Shown here one piece after another: positions 1 to 8,310 of a stretch of DNA of 64,000 nucleotides. The stretch covers positions 62,001 to 126,000 of the forward strand of contig NZ_FXTK01000004.1 of the NCBI RefSeq assembly GCF_900182695.1, read 5' to 3'. This DNA is from Paracoccus laeviglucosivorans (lineage in GTDB: Bacteria; Pseudomonadota; Alphaproteobacteria; Rhodobacterales; Rhodobacteraceae). Position numbers and translations under genes: made by a program. Position 1 is the first letter of the stretch. The number at the start of each line of letters is the position of its first letter. The notes under the pieces were generated by a model, which saw only the letters and a program-made list of their open reading frames with translations, searched no databases and was not told where the DNA came from.

Positions 1-606
1 GCCCGCATCGCGGCGGCGGCAGCGGCCATGCATCGCGTGGCCGAAATCCGGCGGGCGCGCATCTCGGGGCGGCTGGACAATCACGAACGCCACGTGGGCG
101 AACATTGGATGGTGACGGTCGCAGGGCGCGAAATCCCGGTGCGGATCACGGCCGATCGCCAAGGCTCCACCGTCGAGTTGCAGGACGCCAAGCTGCGCGT
201 CGAAAGCGACTGGCTGCCGGGTCAGACGCTGGCGCGGCTGTCGGTCGATGGCACGCCCTTGGTGATGAAGGTGGACCGCCTGCCATCAGGCTTTCGGCTG
301 CGGCTGCGGGGGGCGGACCTGAAATGCTATGTCCGCCGTCCGCGCGCGGCGGAACTGGCACGGCTGATGCCGGAAAAGCTGCCGCCCGATACCTCGAAAT
401 TCCTGCTATGCCCGATGCCCGGCCTTGTCGTGTGCATAAACGTCGCTGCTGGCGACGAGGTGCAGGAAGGTCAGGCGTTGGCCACAGTCGAGGCGATGAA
501 GATGGAAAACATCCTGCGCGCCGAGAAAAGGGCCGTCGTGAAATCCGTGAATGCCGAGCCGGGCGCCAGTCTGAAGGTCGATGACGTCATTATCGAGTTC
601 GAATGA
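1..606 (+). CDS. pccA: Propionyl-CoA carboxylase biotin-carrying alpha subunit (C-terminal part, cut by window start)
   Basis: The frame is open from base 1, so this is the 3' end of a longer gene. The last 70 residues form a biotinyl domain with the classic AMKMEN motif; the biotin-accepting lysine is the codon at 499-501. The stretch before it (SGRLDNHERHVGEHW onward) resembles the BT domain that joins alpha and beta subunits in propionyl-CoA carboxylases. The family carboxylates propionyl-CoA to methylmalonyl-CoA with ATP and bicarbonate in the cytoplasm. The nearby methylmalonyl-CoA mutase supports the propionyl rather than acetyl or pyruvate assignment. The stop overlaps the next start as ATGA at 603-606, implying translational coupling. 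The biotin carboxylase domain lies outside the window. Confidence 0.9.
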   Translation, partial: ARIAAAAAAMHRVAEIRRARISGRLDNHERHVGEHWMVTVAGREIPVRITADRQGSTVELQDAKLRVESDWLPGQTLARLSVDGTPLVMKVDRLPSGFRLRLRGADLKCYVRRPRAAELARLMPEKLPPDTSKFLLCPMPGLVVCINVAAGDEVQEGQALATVEAMKMENILRAEKRAVVKSVNAEPGASLKVDDVIIEFE

Positions 607-1265
607 CCCCCTATCTGGACAGTTTCCTCAGCCCGCATGCGCAGCAGGGCATCATCGCGGGCCTGTTCATCGCCGTGGGCTGGATCGTGGCCGCGCGTCA
701 GAACCGCAACCGCGAGGGCAAGCAGCGCGGCGAGCGCAGCCGCGACATCCAGCGCGCACTGCTGGCCGAAATCCGGGCGCATGTCGCGACGCTAGAGGCG
801 CAGCGCATGGACGAGGCCGCGCTGCGCACCATTCTGGCGGGCGACCATGTGCCGGTGATCCCGAAGCAGGCAAACGACCGCATCTATGTCACCGTCCTGA
901 AGGATGTGCACCTGCTGCCCGAGCTGATCATCGACCCGGTCGTTACCTATTATCGCCAGATCGCGATGATGGGCGCTTTCGCCGAAGCGCTGGAGAAACA
1001 GGCCGAAAAGGACCGCGCGCGCGCGATCGGCATGTTCGTGGACTATCTGGAGATGACCGAGGCGGCGCGGGAAAGCGGCCAAGAGGCGATGCGCCTGCTT
1101 ATGACCAGCGTGTTTCTGGGCGAGGAAGCGCTGCGCCAGGCGCATGAAAAGGAGCGTGAGGCGCTGCTGGCCGATATTGCGCGACTGCCTGCGACCCTGC
1201 CCGCCGAACTGGCGGAACTGCGTGACAGACTTAATAGGCGATCTTCGGGCCGGAGCGACCCTTGA
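603..1265 (+). CDS. Hypothetical single-pass membrane protein coupled to pccA
   Basis: 220 residues starting at an ATG that overlaps the pccA stop (ATGA). Residues about 15-31 (GIIAGLFIAVGWIVAAR) form one hydrophobic segment followed by a basic stretch, so the protein is probably anchored by its N terminus with a cytoplasmic helical body. The rest is rich in Ala, Glu and Arg and reads as alpha-helical. I recognise no family or catalytic motif. The overlap with pccA suggests co-expression with propionate metabolism but gives no function. Its last 35 bases overlap the 3' end of a small gene on the other strand. Confidence 0.6.
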   Translation: MTPYLDSFLSPHAQQGIIAGLFIAVGWIVAARQNRNREGKQRGERSRDIQRALLAEIRAHVATLEAQRMDEAALRTILAGDHVPVIPKQANDRIYVTVLKDVHLLPELIIDPVVTYYRQIAMMGAFAEALEKQAEKDRARAIGMFVDYLEMTEAARESGQEAMRLLMTSVFLGEEALRQAHEKEREALLADIARLPATLPAELAELRDRLNRRSSGRSDP

Positions 1266-1416
1266 TGGGCTTCAACCCGACAATCAGCGCCATTTCATTG
1301 GCCGTCCGGGCGGCGCGCAGGCGTTCTACCAACTGCTCTGTGGCCCGGTCCAGCGGGCGCGGCTTCGACATGGCCGAGGGTTCGGTCACGGGCGCGGACT
1401 GCGATTTACTGGACAT
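1231..1416 (-). CDS. Small hypothetical protein, 61 residues
   Basis: The longest open frame begins at 1488, but the ATG at 1414-1416 is preceded six bases upstream by a clear GGAGG ribosome binding site, so I take that start (MSSKSQSAPV...). The N-terminal 25 residues are polar and probably disordered. The remainder (LDRATEQLVERLRAARTANEM) looks like one amphipathic helix followed by a basic, glycine-containing tail. No family recognised. The gene runs against the upstream membrane-protein gene and overlaps its 3' end by 35 bases. The ribosome binding site is the main support for it being real. Confidence 0.5.
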   Translation of the reverse strand: MSSKSQSAPVTEPSAMSKPRPLDRATEQLVERLRAARTANEMALIVGLKPIKGRSGPKIAY

Positions 1417-1515
1417 GACGGACCTCCGTGGATGCGGGCGGCACGACCACCCTGCCTTAAAGATAGTGTGCCGCAGGCCGCGCCGCAATGAAACTGTGGC
1501 AATTCGCGACAGAAT

Positions 1516-2031
1516 TTACGGCAGCCGTGCCCGCCCGATTTCCTGCAAGCGCAGCGGGAACTTGTCGATGGCGCGCGAAATCTCTCGGACCGACCACGGC
1601 GCAGGCTTGCGTTGCTTGACCTGCCCGTCCTTGTCCAGCAGCACCAGCGAAAAGCCCTCGGGGCGCAATTGCCGTCGCCAGACGGTATTCGCGGCGGGAT
1701 CGCTGTCGGTCACCACCACCACGTCGCGCAGGTTCAGCGCCACGCTGTCGCGTTCCAACATGCGGATCTGGTCCGAAAATGCCGGATCGGCTGCAGAATC
1801 GGCAAACACCACGACGGGCCGCGCCTGCCACAGGAATTCCTGCGGATCGGCCTCGGACGCGGGCAGGATACGCAATTCGCGCGCGTTGCCCGCATCACTG
1901 GGACTGTTGTCGGAACGCGCCGCCGGAACCTCGCCACGCACATATGGCTGGTGGCCGTCGCCCTCGGGGCGTGCGCCCATGGCTGCGACCAGCGGCACCA
2001 TTGCAAGAAAGATCAACCGTTTCAGTTTCAT
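1516..2031 (-). CDS. DUF4174-type exported protein
   Basis: 171 residues from the ATG at 2029-2031, which has GGGGGAG just upstream. The open frame extends much further to 3048, but that part is antisense to the mutase gene and is not protein-like. The N terminus (MKLKRLIFLAMVPLVAAMGA) is a likely signal peptide. The body reads RPVVVFADSAADPAF..., then a run of beta strand-like segments and a C-terminal LVLLDKDGQVKQRKPAPW followed by SVREISRAID. I recognise this as the thioredoxin-like DUF4174 family: a drop in residue LLD.DG segment with no CxxC motif. Role unknown, probably periplasmic. It is divergent from methylmalonyl-CoA mutase, with 57 bases between the starts. Confidence 0.7.
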   Translation of the reverse strand: MKLKRLIFLAMVPLVAAMGARPEGDGHQPYVRGEVPAARSDNSPSDAGNARELRILPASEADPQEFLWQARPVVVFADSAADPAFSDQIRMLERDSVALNLRDVVVVTDSDPAANTVWRRQLRPEGFSLVLLDKDGQVKQRKPAPWSVREISRAIDKFPLRLQEIGRARLP

Positions 2032-2088
2032 CGCTCCCCCGTCTATGCCTTCATATAGGGGCGAAGCGGCCATGCGAAAGGATGCAAA

Positions 2089-4233
2089 ATGAACGAACGC
2101 ACCAAAGCCGGCTTTGAAACATGGCAAAAGCTTGCCAGCCGTGAGCTGAAAGGCGCATCCCCCGACACCCTGAACTGGCAGACGCTGGAGGGGATCGAGG
2201 TGAAGCCCTTGTATACCGAGGCCGATGTGGCAGACCTGCCCCATCTTGGCAGCCTGCCGGGGATCGAGCCCTATACCCGCGGCCCCCGCGCCACGATGTA
2301 TGCGGGCAGACCGTGGACAATCCGGCAATATGCGGGCTTTTCGACCGCCGAGGAATCGAATGCCTTTTATCGCCGCGCACTTGCGGCGGGACAGCAGGGC
2401 GTTTCCGTGGCCTTCGATCTGGCGACGCATCGCGGCTATGACAGCGACCACCCCCGCGTCGAAGGCGATGTCGGCAAGGCAGGCGTGGCCATCGACAGCG
2501 TCGAGGACATGAAGATCCTGTTCGACGGCATTCCGCTGGATCAAGTTTCCGTGTCCATGACGATGAACGGCGCAGTGATCCCTATTCTGGCCAATTTCAT
2601 CGTCACGGGCGAAGAACAGGGCCATGACCGTTCCGTGCTGTCGGGCACGATCCAGAACGACATCCTGAAGGAATTCATGGTGCGGAACACCTATATCTAT
2701 CCGCCCGAACCTTCGATGCGCATCATCGCGGACATCATCGAATATACCAGCAATGAGATGCCCAAGTTCAATTCGATCTCGATCTCGGGCTATCACATGC
2801 AGGAGGCGGGCGCGAACCTCGTCCAGGAACTTGCCTATACCTTGGCGGATGGGCGCGAATATGTCCGCGCGGCGCTGAAGGCCGGGATGGACGTGGACCA
2901 GTTCGCGGGCCGTCTGTCGTTTTTCTTTGCCATCGGCATGAATTTCTTCATGGAGGCCGCGAAGCTGCGCGCCGCGCGTCTGCTGTGGACGCGGATCATG
3001 CGCGAATTCAACCCGCAGAAGCCCGGCAGCCTGATGCTGCGCACGCATTGCCAGACCTCGGGCGTGTCACTGCAAGAACAGGATCCCTATAACAACGTCA
3101 TCCGCACCGCCTATGAGGCGATGGCGGCGGCGCTGGGGGGCACGCAATCGCTGCACACCAATGCGCTGGACGAGGCGATTGCCCTGCCCACCGAATTCAG
3201 CGCCCGGATCGCGCGGAACACCCAGCTGATCCTGCAGGAAGAAACCGGCATCACCCATGTCGTCGATCCGCTGGCGGGTTCCTATTACGTCGAAAGCCTG
3301 ACGCACGAACTGGCCGAAAAGGCCTGGGCGCTGATCGAGGAAGTCGAGGAGATGGGCGGCATGACCAAGGCCGTCGCATCCGGTATGCCCAAGCTGCGGA
3401 TCGAGGAGACGGCAGCGCGGCGTCAGGCCCAGATCGACCGGGGCGAGGATGTGATCGTCGGCGTCAACAAATACAAGCTGGCGCAGCAGGATCCGATCGA
3501 CATTCTGGACATCGACAATTTCGCGGTGCGCGATGCCCAGATCGCCCGGCTGAAACATATCCGCGCGACCCGCGACCAAGTGGCCTGCGACGCGGCACTG
3601 CTAGAACTGGGGCGGCGCACGGTCGAGGGCGGCAACCTGCTGGAAGCGGCGGTCGAATGCGCCCGCGCCCGCGCCAGCGTCGGTGAGATCAGTCTGGCGA
3701 TGGAAGGCACGTTCGGGCGTCACAGGGCAGAGGTGAAGACCTTGGCAGGAGTTTACGGCAGCGCCTATGAGGGCGATGAGGAATTCGCGCAGATCCAGCG
3801 CGACGTCGAGGCTTTCGCCGAGGAGGAAGGCCGCCGTCCCCGGATGCTGGTCGTCAAGATGGGTCAGGACGGTCATGATCGCGGTGCCAAGGTCATTGCC
3901 ACCGCATTTGCCGATATAGGCTTTGACGTGGATGTGGGCCCGCTGTTCCAGACACCCGAGGAAGCCGCGCAGGACGCGGTGGACAATGACGTGCACGTGG
4001 TGGGCATCTCATCGCAGGCGGCAGGTCACAAGACGCTGGCGCCAAAGCTGATCGCCGCACTGAAGGAACAGGGTGCCGGGGAAATACTGGTGATCTGCGG
4101 CGGTGTCATTCCGCAGCAGGATTATGAGTTCCTGAAGAAAGCCGGGGTCAAGGCGATCTTTGGACCGGGGACCAATATCCCTTCGGCGGCGCGCGACATC
4201 CTGACCCTGATCCGCGCAGCGCGTCCGGTTTGA
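2089..4233 (+). CDS. scpA: Methylmalonyl-CoA mutase
   Basis: 714 residues, the usual size of the single-chain or large-subunit enzyme. It interconverts (R)-methylmalonyl-CoA and succinyl-CoA using adenosylcobalamin. The N-terminal TIM-barrel has the family signature ([20 protein letters not shown] near residues 64-83). The C-terminal B12-binding domain carries the base-off DxHxxG motif as GQDGHDRG, with Asp594 and His596 the predicted lower-ligand pair, followed by [17 protein letters not shown] seven bases before the ATG supports the start. With pccA just upstream on the same strand it completes propionyl-CoA to succinyl-CoA. It needs corrinoid, which links it to the riboswitch-controlled importer at 52-55 kb. 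Confidence 0.97.
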   Translation: MNERTKAGFETWQKLASRELKGASPDTLNWQTLEGIEVKPLYTEADVADLPHLGSLPGIEPYTRGPRATMYAGRPWTIRQYAGFSTAEESNAFYRRALAAGQQGVSVAFDLATHRGYDSDHPRVEGDVGKAGVAIDSVEDMKILFDGIPLDQVSVSMTMNGAVIPILANFIVTGEEQGHDRSVLSGTIQNDILKEFMVRNTYIYPPEPSMRIIADIIEYTSNEMPKFNSISISGYHMQEAGANLVQELAYTLADGREYVRAALKAGMDVDQFAGRLSFFFAIGMNFFMEAAKLRAARLLWTRIMREFNPQKPGSLMLRTHCQTSGVSLQEQDPYNNVIRTAYEAMAAALGGTQSLHTNALDEAIALPTEFSARIARNTQLILQEETGITHVVDPLAGSYYVESLTHELAEKAWALIEEVEEMGGMTKAVASGMPKLRIEETAARRQAQIDRGEDVIVGVNKYKLAQQDPIDILDIDNFAVRDAQIARLKHIRATRDQVACDAALLELGRRTVEGGNLLEAAVECARARASVGEISLAMEGTFGRHRAEVKTLAGVYGSAYEGDEEFAQIQRDVEAFAEEEGRRPRMLVVKMGQDGHDRGAKVIATAFADIGFDVDVGPLFQTPEEAAQDAVDNDVHVVGISSQAAGHKTLAPKLIAALKEQGAGEILVICGGVIPQQDYEFLKKAGVKAIFGPGTNIPSAARDILTLIRAARPV

Positions 4234-4260
4234 TCGCCGCTCTTGCGGTTGGCCTTGCAT

Positions 4261-4281
4261 GGGTATTTGAAGAACTGAGAA
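4261..4281 (+). repeat. Dispersed intergenic motif, copy 1
   Basis: This 21-base stretch after the mutase stop matches 18 of 21 bases of the reverse complement of 62263-62283, with only transitions differing. Both copies are intergenic and close to gene ends. I know of GGGGTATTTGG-like intergenic sequences in Rhodobacteraceae genomes, so this may be a member of such a family, but no genome search was possible. Confidence 0.4.
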
Positions 4282-4330
4282 ATCATCTGCCGCGCGGGGA
4301 ACCGGGCGGCTTTTCCGGGAAGAAACCACC

Positions 4331-4819
4331 ATGCTGATCCGCCCTGCCGCACCCGCTGATATTCCGGCCATTCTGGAATTCTGGAACCCGATCATCCGCG
4401 AGACGACGATCATATTCTCCAGCGAGGAGCGCACGGTCGAAAGCCTTGGCGCGATGATCGACACGCGCCGCGCCGCCGGGCGCGAGATGCTGGTGGCAGA
4501 GCATGCAGGCGAGATTCTGGGCATTGCCACATATGACCAGTTTCGGGGCGGAAACGGCTATCGTCACGCGATGGAGCATACCGTGTTGCTGGCCCCTGCG
4601 GCGCGCGGCAAGGGCACAGGCCGGGTGCTGATGGACGCGATCTGCGTCCATGCACGGAATGCGGGGGCGCATACGATGGTCGCGGCAGTCGCCTCGGAAA
4701 ACGGCGGCGGCATCGCGTTTCATGAGGCTATCGGCTTTCAGCGCGTGGGTCTGTTGCCGCAATCGGGGCGCAAGTTCGAGCGCTGGCTGGATCTGGTGCT
4801 GCTGCAGAAGACCCTGTGA
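4331..4819 (+). CDS. GNAT N-acetyltransferase, phosphinothricin-acetyltransferase-like
   Basis: 162 residues forming a complete GNAT fold. The N terminus MLIRPAAPADIPAILEFWN is typical of the phosphinothricin/methionine-sulfone acetyltransferase branch. The acetyl-CoA binding loop is seen as LAPAARGKGTGRVLMDA (about residues 91-107), and the C-terminal part has the FHEAIGFQRVG motif of the family. Members acetylate small amines such as amino acid analogues with acetyl-CoA; the real substrate here cannot be read. A GGGAAG stretch precedes the ATG. It stands alone between the mutase and a glycosyltransferase. Confidence 0.85.
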   Translation: MLIRPAAPADIPAILEFWNPIIRETTIIFSSEERTVESLGAMIDTRRAAGREMLVAEHAGEILGIATYDQFRGGNGYRHAMEHTVLLAPAARGKGTGRVLMDAICVHARNAGAHTMVAAVASENGGGIAFHEAIGFQRVGLLPQSGRKFERWLDLVLLQKTL

Positions 4820-4873
4820 GCCTTGTCACCGGCAGGGCCGCGTGACAGTCTTGCGCCAAAAGACGAGGACGGC

Positions 4874-5698
4874 ATGAACGACGGGCGCAACGGCACGATC
4901 AAGCAGATCATCTGCATCAAATGGGGCACGAAATTCGGGCCGGAATTCGTGAACCGGCTGCATGGAATGGTGGCGCGCAACATCACACCGCCGTTCCGGC
5001 TGTTTTGCTTTACCGATGACGGCGCGGGGCTGCATCCCGACATCGCCGTTCGCCCTCTGCCCGAGTTCGAATATCAGGCCCCGCAGCGCACCAAGGGCAA
5101 ATGGCCCAAATCCCGGCTTTGGGGTGATCTGGGCGATGTGACGGGCGTGGTGCTGTTTCTGGATCTGGATGTGATCGTGACCGGCAGCCTTGACGATTTC
5201 TTTACGCTGGGCGACCCGGACGATACTTATGTCGGTCTGAACCCGAATACGCCGCTGGAGAAGATGGGCCAGACCTCGGTCTATCGGATGCGGGTCGGCA
5301 AGCTGAAGCCTTTGCAGAATATTTTCCGCGCCGATCCGCAGGGCGCGGCGGACAAGTTCAAATACGAACAGCGTTTCGTCACCCGCAATGCCCCCGGCGG
5401 CGTCAAGTTCTGGCCCAAGGGGTGGCTGGCACATTTCCGGATGCATTGCGTGCCGAATTTCCCTTTTAACTATTTCCGCGACGCGCGCATTCCCGATGGC
5501 ACCAAGATCGTGATCTTTCCGGGCAACCTGAATCCGCCCGATGCGATCGAGGGGCGCTGGGACGAAAAGGATACCCATCGCGCGCCCATGGATCACCTGC
5601 GCGCGACCTTTGACGGGCGGCGGCGTGAAAGCCTTGGCAAGCATCTGCGCCATTATCTGCGCCCGGTGCCATGGGTCAAAGACCTGTGGCGCGAATAG
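4874..5698 (+). CDS. Glycosyltransferase-like protein
   Basis: 274 residues from the ATG at 4874, chosen over an earlier in-frame start because GAGG lies just upstream and the conserved-looking sequence begins there (IKQIICIKWGTKFG). The middle contains GVVLFLDLDVIVTGSLDDFF, with an LDLD stretch like the DxD metal/sugar-nucleotide motif of GT-A glycosyltransferases. Later segments KFWPKGWLAHFRMHCVP and HRAPMDHLRATF resemble the family's C-terminal half. The acceptor and sugar are unknown; it probably acts in the cytoplasm on cell-surface polysaccharide. Its end overlaps the start of the next gene by 28 bases. Confidence 0.7.
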   Translation: MNDGRNGTIKQIICIKWGTKFGPEFVNRLHGMVARNITPPFRLFCFTDDGAGLHPDIAVRPLPEFEYQAPQRTKGKWPKSRLWGDLGDVTGVVLFLDLDVIVTGSLDDFFTLGDPDDTYVGLNPNTPLEKMGQTSVYRMRVGKLKPLQNIFRADPQGAADKFKYEQRFVTRNAPGGVKFWPKGWLAHFRMHCVPNFPFNYFRDARIPDGTKIVIFPGNLNPPDAIEGRWDEKDTHRAPMDHLRATFDGRRRESLGKHLRHYLRPVPWVKDLWRE

Positions 5699-6219
5699 GC
5701 CCCCCACCCGAGACGCATTACGACCTGCCCACCGATTTCGCGGCGATGCTGGGGCAATGCGTGGCCAGTTTCGGCTGGCTGGAGGAAATCCTGAAGCGTG
5801 CGATTTTCGCGCTGGATCGTGCGCGGTTGGCCGATGATCTGACACCGCAGGAATTGCAGGTCTGGTTGCTGCGCATGGGCACGATCGCCGACGATTCCAT
5901 GGGCACGCTGATCGAACGGCTGGACAGCTCGATACGCCGACATCCCGGTCTGGGCGACCGCGACGCCATTACCGATCAGCTGCATATGGTCAAACGGCAC
6001 CGCAACCACCTGTGCCACGCCTCATGGCGTCCCACTGCCGATAAGGAGCTGTGGCATCCTGCATTCGTCAACACGCGCGGCGAGCCTTTCGACCATGCGC
6101 TGAGCATTGGCGATCTGCAGGCGATCCTGCGTGAAACGGTCGAAATCGGGCAGCGCGTCATCGGCGTCATGCGCGCCACCGGCATTCAGGGCTATTGGGC
6201 GGGCGACGATCAGGCCTAA
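5671..6219 (+). CDS. HEPN-like small protein of unknown function
   Basis: 182 residues, starting inside the end of the glycosyltransferase gene; an alternative GTG start lies at 5686. The N-terminal half has helix FGWLEEILKRAIFALDRARL, and the C-terminal part has HRNHLCHASW, giving Arg111 and His116 in an R-x4-H arrangement. A helix with FGxLE followed by an RNxxxH motif is the signature of HEPN-like helical domains, several of which are ribonucleases in toxin or defence modules. No antitoxin-like nucleotidyltransferase is adjacent, so the toxin interpretation is only inference. No signal peptide is seen. Confidence 0.6.
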   Translation: MGQRPVARIGPPPETHYDLPTDFAAMLGQCVASFGWLEEILKRAIFALDRARLADDLTPQELQVWLLRMGTIADDSMGTLIERLDSSIRRHPGLGDRDAITDQLHMVKRHRNHLCHASWRPTADKELWHPAFVNTRGEPFDHALSIGDLQAILRETVEIGQRVIGVMRATGIQGYWAGDDQA

Positions 6220-6281
6220 GCCGCGTTGCAACGCAGACCGGCATCCGCTAACACGCCTTGACGCATAAGAATGAGCTTCAC

Positions 6282-7598
6282 ATGAACGCCCAGAATAAGG
6301 GGCAAGACGCCTCTCCGCTTCGTCTCGGCATCGCTGGCCTTGGGACGGTCGGCACCGGCACCGTCAAGATCATCCAGAAACACGCGGCGACGCTTTCGAT
6401 GCGCGCCGGGCGGCCTGTCACCATCACCGCCGTCAGCGCCCGTGACAAGATGAAGAACCGCGACATGGACCTGTCGGCCTATGGCTGGGAACAGGATGCG
6501 CGGGCGCTGGCCGTGCGCGACGATATCGACGTGTTCGTGGAACTGGTCGGCGGCGATGAAGGTATCGCCCGCGAAGCCGTGACTGCCGCGCTGAAGGCGG
6601 GCAAGGATGTCGTGACAGCGAACAAGGCACTGCTGGCGATCCATGGTCAGGAACTGGCCGAGTTGGCCGAGGCCAATGGCTGCGTGCTGCGTTTCGAAGC
6701 CGCAGTCGCAGGCGGCATTCCCGTCATCAAGGCGATGACCGAGTCGCTGGCCGGGAATGAGATTCGCCGCGTCATGGGCGTGATGAACGGCACCTGCAAC
6801 TATATCCTGACCCGCATGGAAAGCGCGGGCCTGCCCTATGAAACCGTCTTCGAGGAAGCCCGCCAGCTTGGCTATCTGGAGGCGGACCCGACGCTGGACG
6901 TGGGCGGCATCGACGCTAGCCACAAGCTGGCCATCCTGTCCTCGATCGCATTCGGCACGCGGCCTGCCTTTGATGCCGTTGAGATTGAGGGGATCGAGCG
7001 GGTCAGCATCGACGACATCCGCCGCGCCGCCGATATGGGTTACCGCATCAAGCTGCTGGGCGTCGCGCAGATGACGGGCCGGGGCCTGGAACAGCGCATG
7101 TCGCCCTGTCTGGTGCCTGCCGACAGCCCGCTTGGGCAGTTGCAGGGCGGCACGAACATGGTGGTGATCGAGGGCGACTCGGTCGGCCAGATCGTGCTGC
7201 GCGGCGCAGGTGCGGGCGAAGGCCCGACCGCCAGCGCCGTCATGTCCGACATCGTGGAAATCGCCCGCGGCGTGCGGATGCCCAGCTTTGGCCAGCCCGC
7301 GACGGAACTGATGCAGGCGCAGGCCGCGCGGACCGCTGTGCCCGCCGCCTATTACATCCGCCTGCAACTGACCGACAAACCGGGCGCATTGGCCAAGGTC
7401 GCGACGGTGTTGGGCGATTCCGGCATCTCGATCGACCGGATGCGGCAATATGGCCATCAGCAGACGCAAGGCATCGCGCCGGTCCTGATCGTTACGCACA
7501 AGACCACGCCCGAGGCCATAGACCACGCCATCGCGGAACTGCCCCGCACCGGCGTCATCGCAGGCGAGCCGGTCGAACTGCGCATCGAAGAAGTCTAA
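6282..7598 (+). CDS. hom: Homoserine dehydrogenase
   Basis: 438 residues from the ATG at 6282; a TTG at 6258 is a weaker alternative. It reduces aspartate semialdehyde to homoserine with NAD(P)H on the path to threonine, methionine and isoleucine. The Rossmann motif is GIAGLGTVGTGTVK at residues about 16-29. The catalytic core shows GGIPVIKAM and VMGVMNGTCNYILTRM, and the C terminus (KPGALAKVATVLGDSGISIDRM) is a regulatory ACT domain that usually senses threonine. The length fits single-function bacterial homoserine dehydrogenases. It stands as its own unit, followed by a strong hairpin. Confidence 0.96.
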   Translation: MNAQNKGQDASPLRLGIAGLGTVGTGTVKIIQKHAATLSMRAGRPVTITAVSARDKMKNRDMDLSAYGWEQDARALAVRDDIDVFVELVGGDEGIAREAVTAALKAGKDVVTANKALLAIHGQELAELAEANGCVLRFEAAVAGGIPVIKAMTESLAGNEIRRVMGVMNGTCNYILTRMESAGLPYETVFEEARQLGYLEADPTLDVGGIDASHKLAILSSIAFGTRPAFDAVEIEGIERVSIDDIRRAADMGYRIKLLGVAQMTGRGLEQRMSPCLVPADSPLGQLQGGTNMVVIEGDSVGQIVLRGAGAGEGPTASAVMSDIVEIARGVRMPSFGQPATELMQAQAARTAVPAAYYIRLQLTDKPGALAKVATVLGDSGISIDRMRQYGHQQTQGIAPVLIVTHKTTPEAIDHAIAELPRTGVIAGEPVELRIEEV

Positions 7599-7604
7599 GA
7601 CACC

Positions 7605-7631
7605 TAAGGCCCGCGCCAGTCGCGGGCCTTA
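7605..7631. terminator. Hairpin between convergent hom and GntR genes
   Basis: Eleven-base perfect stem, TAAGGCCCGCG at 7605-7615 with its complement at 7621-7631, and a five-base loop. It lies just after the hom stop and its right arm contains the stop codon of the GntR gene on the other strand. No long T run follows on either side, so it could be a weak bidirectional terminator. Confidence 0.5.
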
Positions 7632-8279
7632 GCCTTGGGCCAGATGCCGTAGCCCATGCGTCACATCTGCCCTGACCGCCAGCCGCAGCCCCGGCTCATC
7701 CCCCGCCCGCAACGAGGCAAGGATCATACGGTGATGGCGCGGCGGCTCCTGCCGCTTTACGCGACCGTAAAGCGCGCGCATGGTCGGGCCAAGCTGCAAC
7801 CAGACGGTTTCCAGAATCGCCAGCATCGCGGGGGCCTGCGCGCGAAGATACAGCGTGCGGTGAAATTCCAGATTGGTGCGGATATAGGCGACGGCGTCAT
7901 GCGCCTCGGCCGCCTCGCCGATCGAGGCGTTGATCAGCGCCAGACGTTCGATCAGCGCCTGATGGGCACGGGGCAGTGCGCGGGTAGCCAGTTCCGGCTC
8001 GATCAAGGCACGCAGCGCGGCCAGTTCCTCGATCCGTTCGACCGACAGTTCCGGGGTGGTGATGCGTCCCGACGACGACACGGTAAGCGCACCCTCGGCG
8101 GCAAGGCGGCGCACTGCCTCGCGCGCGGGGGTCATCGAGACGCGATGTTCGGTGGCAAGCCCACGCAGCGTCAGCGCCTGTCCGGGGGGCAGTTCGCCCA
8201 GCATGATCCGCCCGCGCAGATGACGATAAAGCCGTTCATGCGCGGGAGCTTCGGTGGTGCGGGGGGATGCAATGTTCAT
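7629..8279 (-). CDS. GntR family transcriptional regulator (FCD subgroup)
   Basis: 216 residues. The N-terminal winged helix-turn-helix is clear (YRHLRGRIMLGELPPGQ, then LRGLATEHRVSMTPAREAVRRL, residues about 18-66). The C-terminal half is all helical with LRALIEPELATRALPR and the spaced histidines NLEFHRTLYLRA and PRHHRMILASL expected of the FCD ligand-binding domain, whose family members bind a metal and a carboxylic acid. The ligand is unknown. The start lies 31 bases after the end of the metalloprotease gene, so the two may share a transcript. A perfect TGTGATCACA dyad sits just upstream of the start. Confidence 0.9.
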   Translation of the reverse strand: MNIASPRTTEAPAHERLYRHLRGRIMLGELPPGQALTLRGLATEHRVSMTPAREAVRRLAAEGALTVSSSGRITTPELSVERIEELAALRALIEPELATRALPRAHQALIERLALINASIGEAAEAHDAVAYIRTNLEFHRTLYLRAQAPAMLAILETVWLQLGPTMRALYGRVKRQEPPRHHRMILASLRAGDEPGLRLAVRADVTHGLRHLAQG

Positions 8280-8287
8280 CCCGTCTC

Positions 8288-8297
8288 TGTGATCACA
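8288..8297. promoter_or_regulatory. Possible GntR autoregulatory operator
   Basis: Perfect ten-base palindrome TGTGATCACA, extended to TTTGTGATCACAG, eight bases upstream of the GntR start codon. FCD-type GntR operators often have a T.GT..AC.A core, so autoregulation is plausible; CRP-like sites have a wider spacing and do not fit as well. Confidence 0.35.
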
Positions 8298-8310
8298 AAA
8301 CCCGCTGTCG

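Noticed and set aside
2032..3048. Upstream half of the DUF4174 frame
   Set aside because: It is antisense to the mutase gene; the real start at 2031 has a ribosome binding site and signal peptide.
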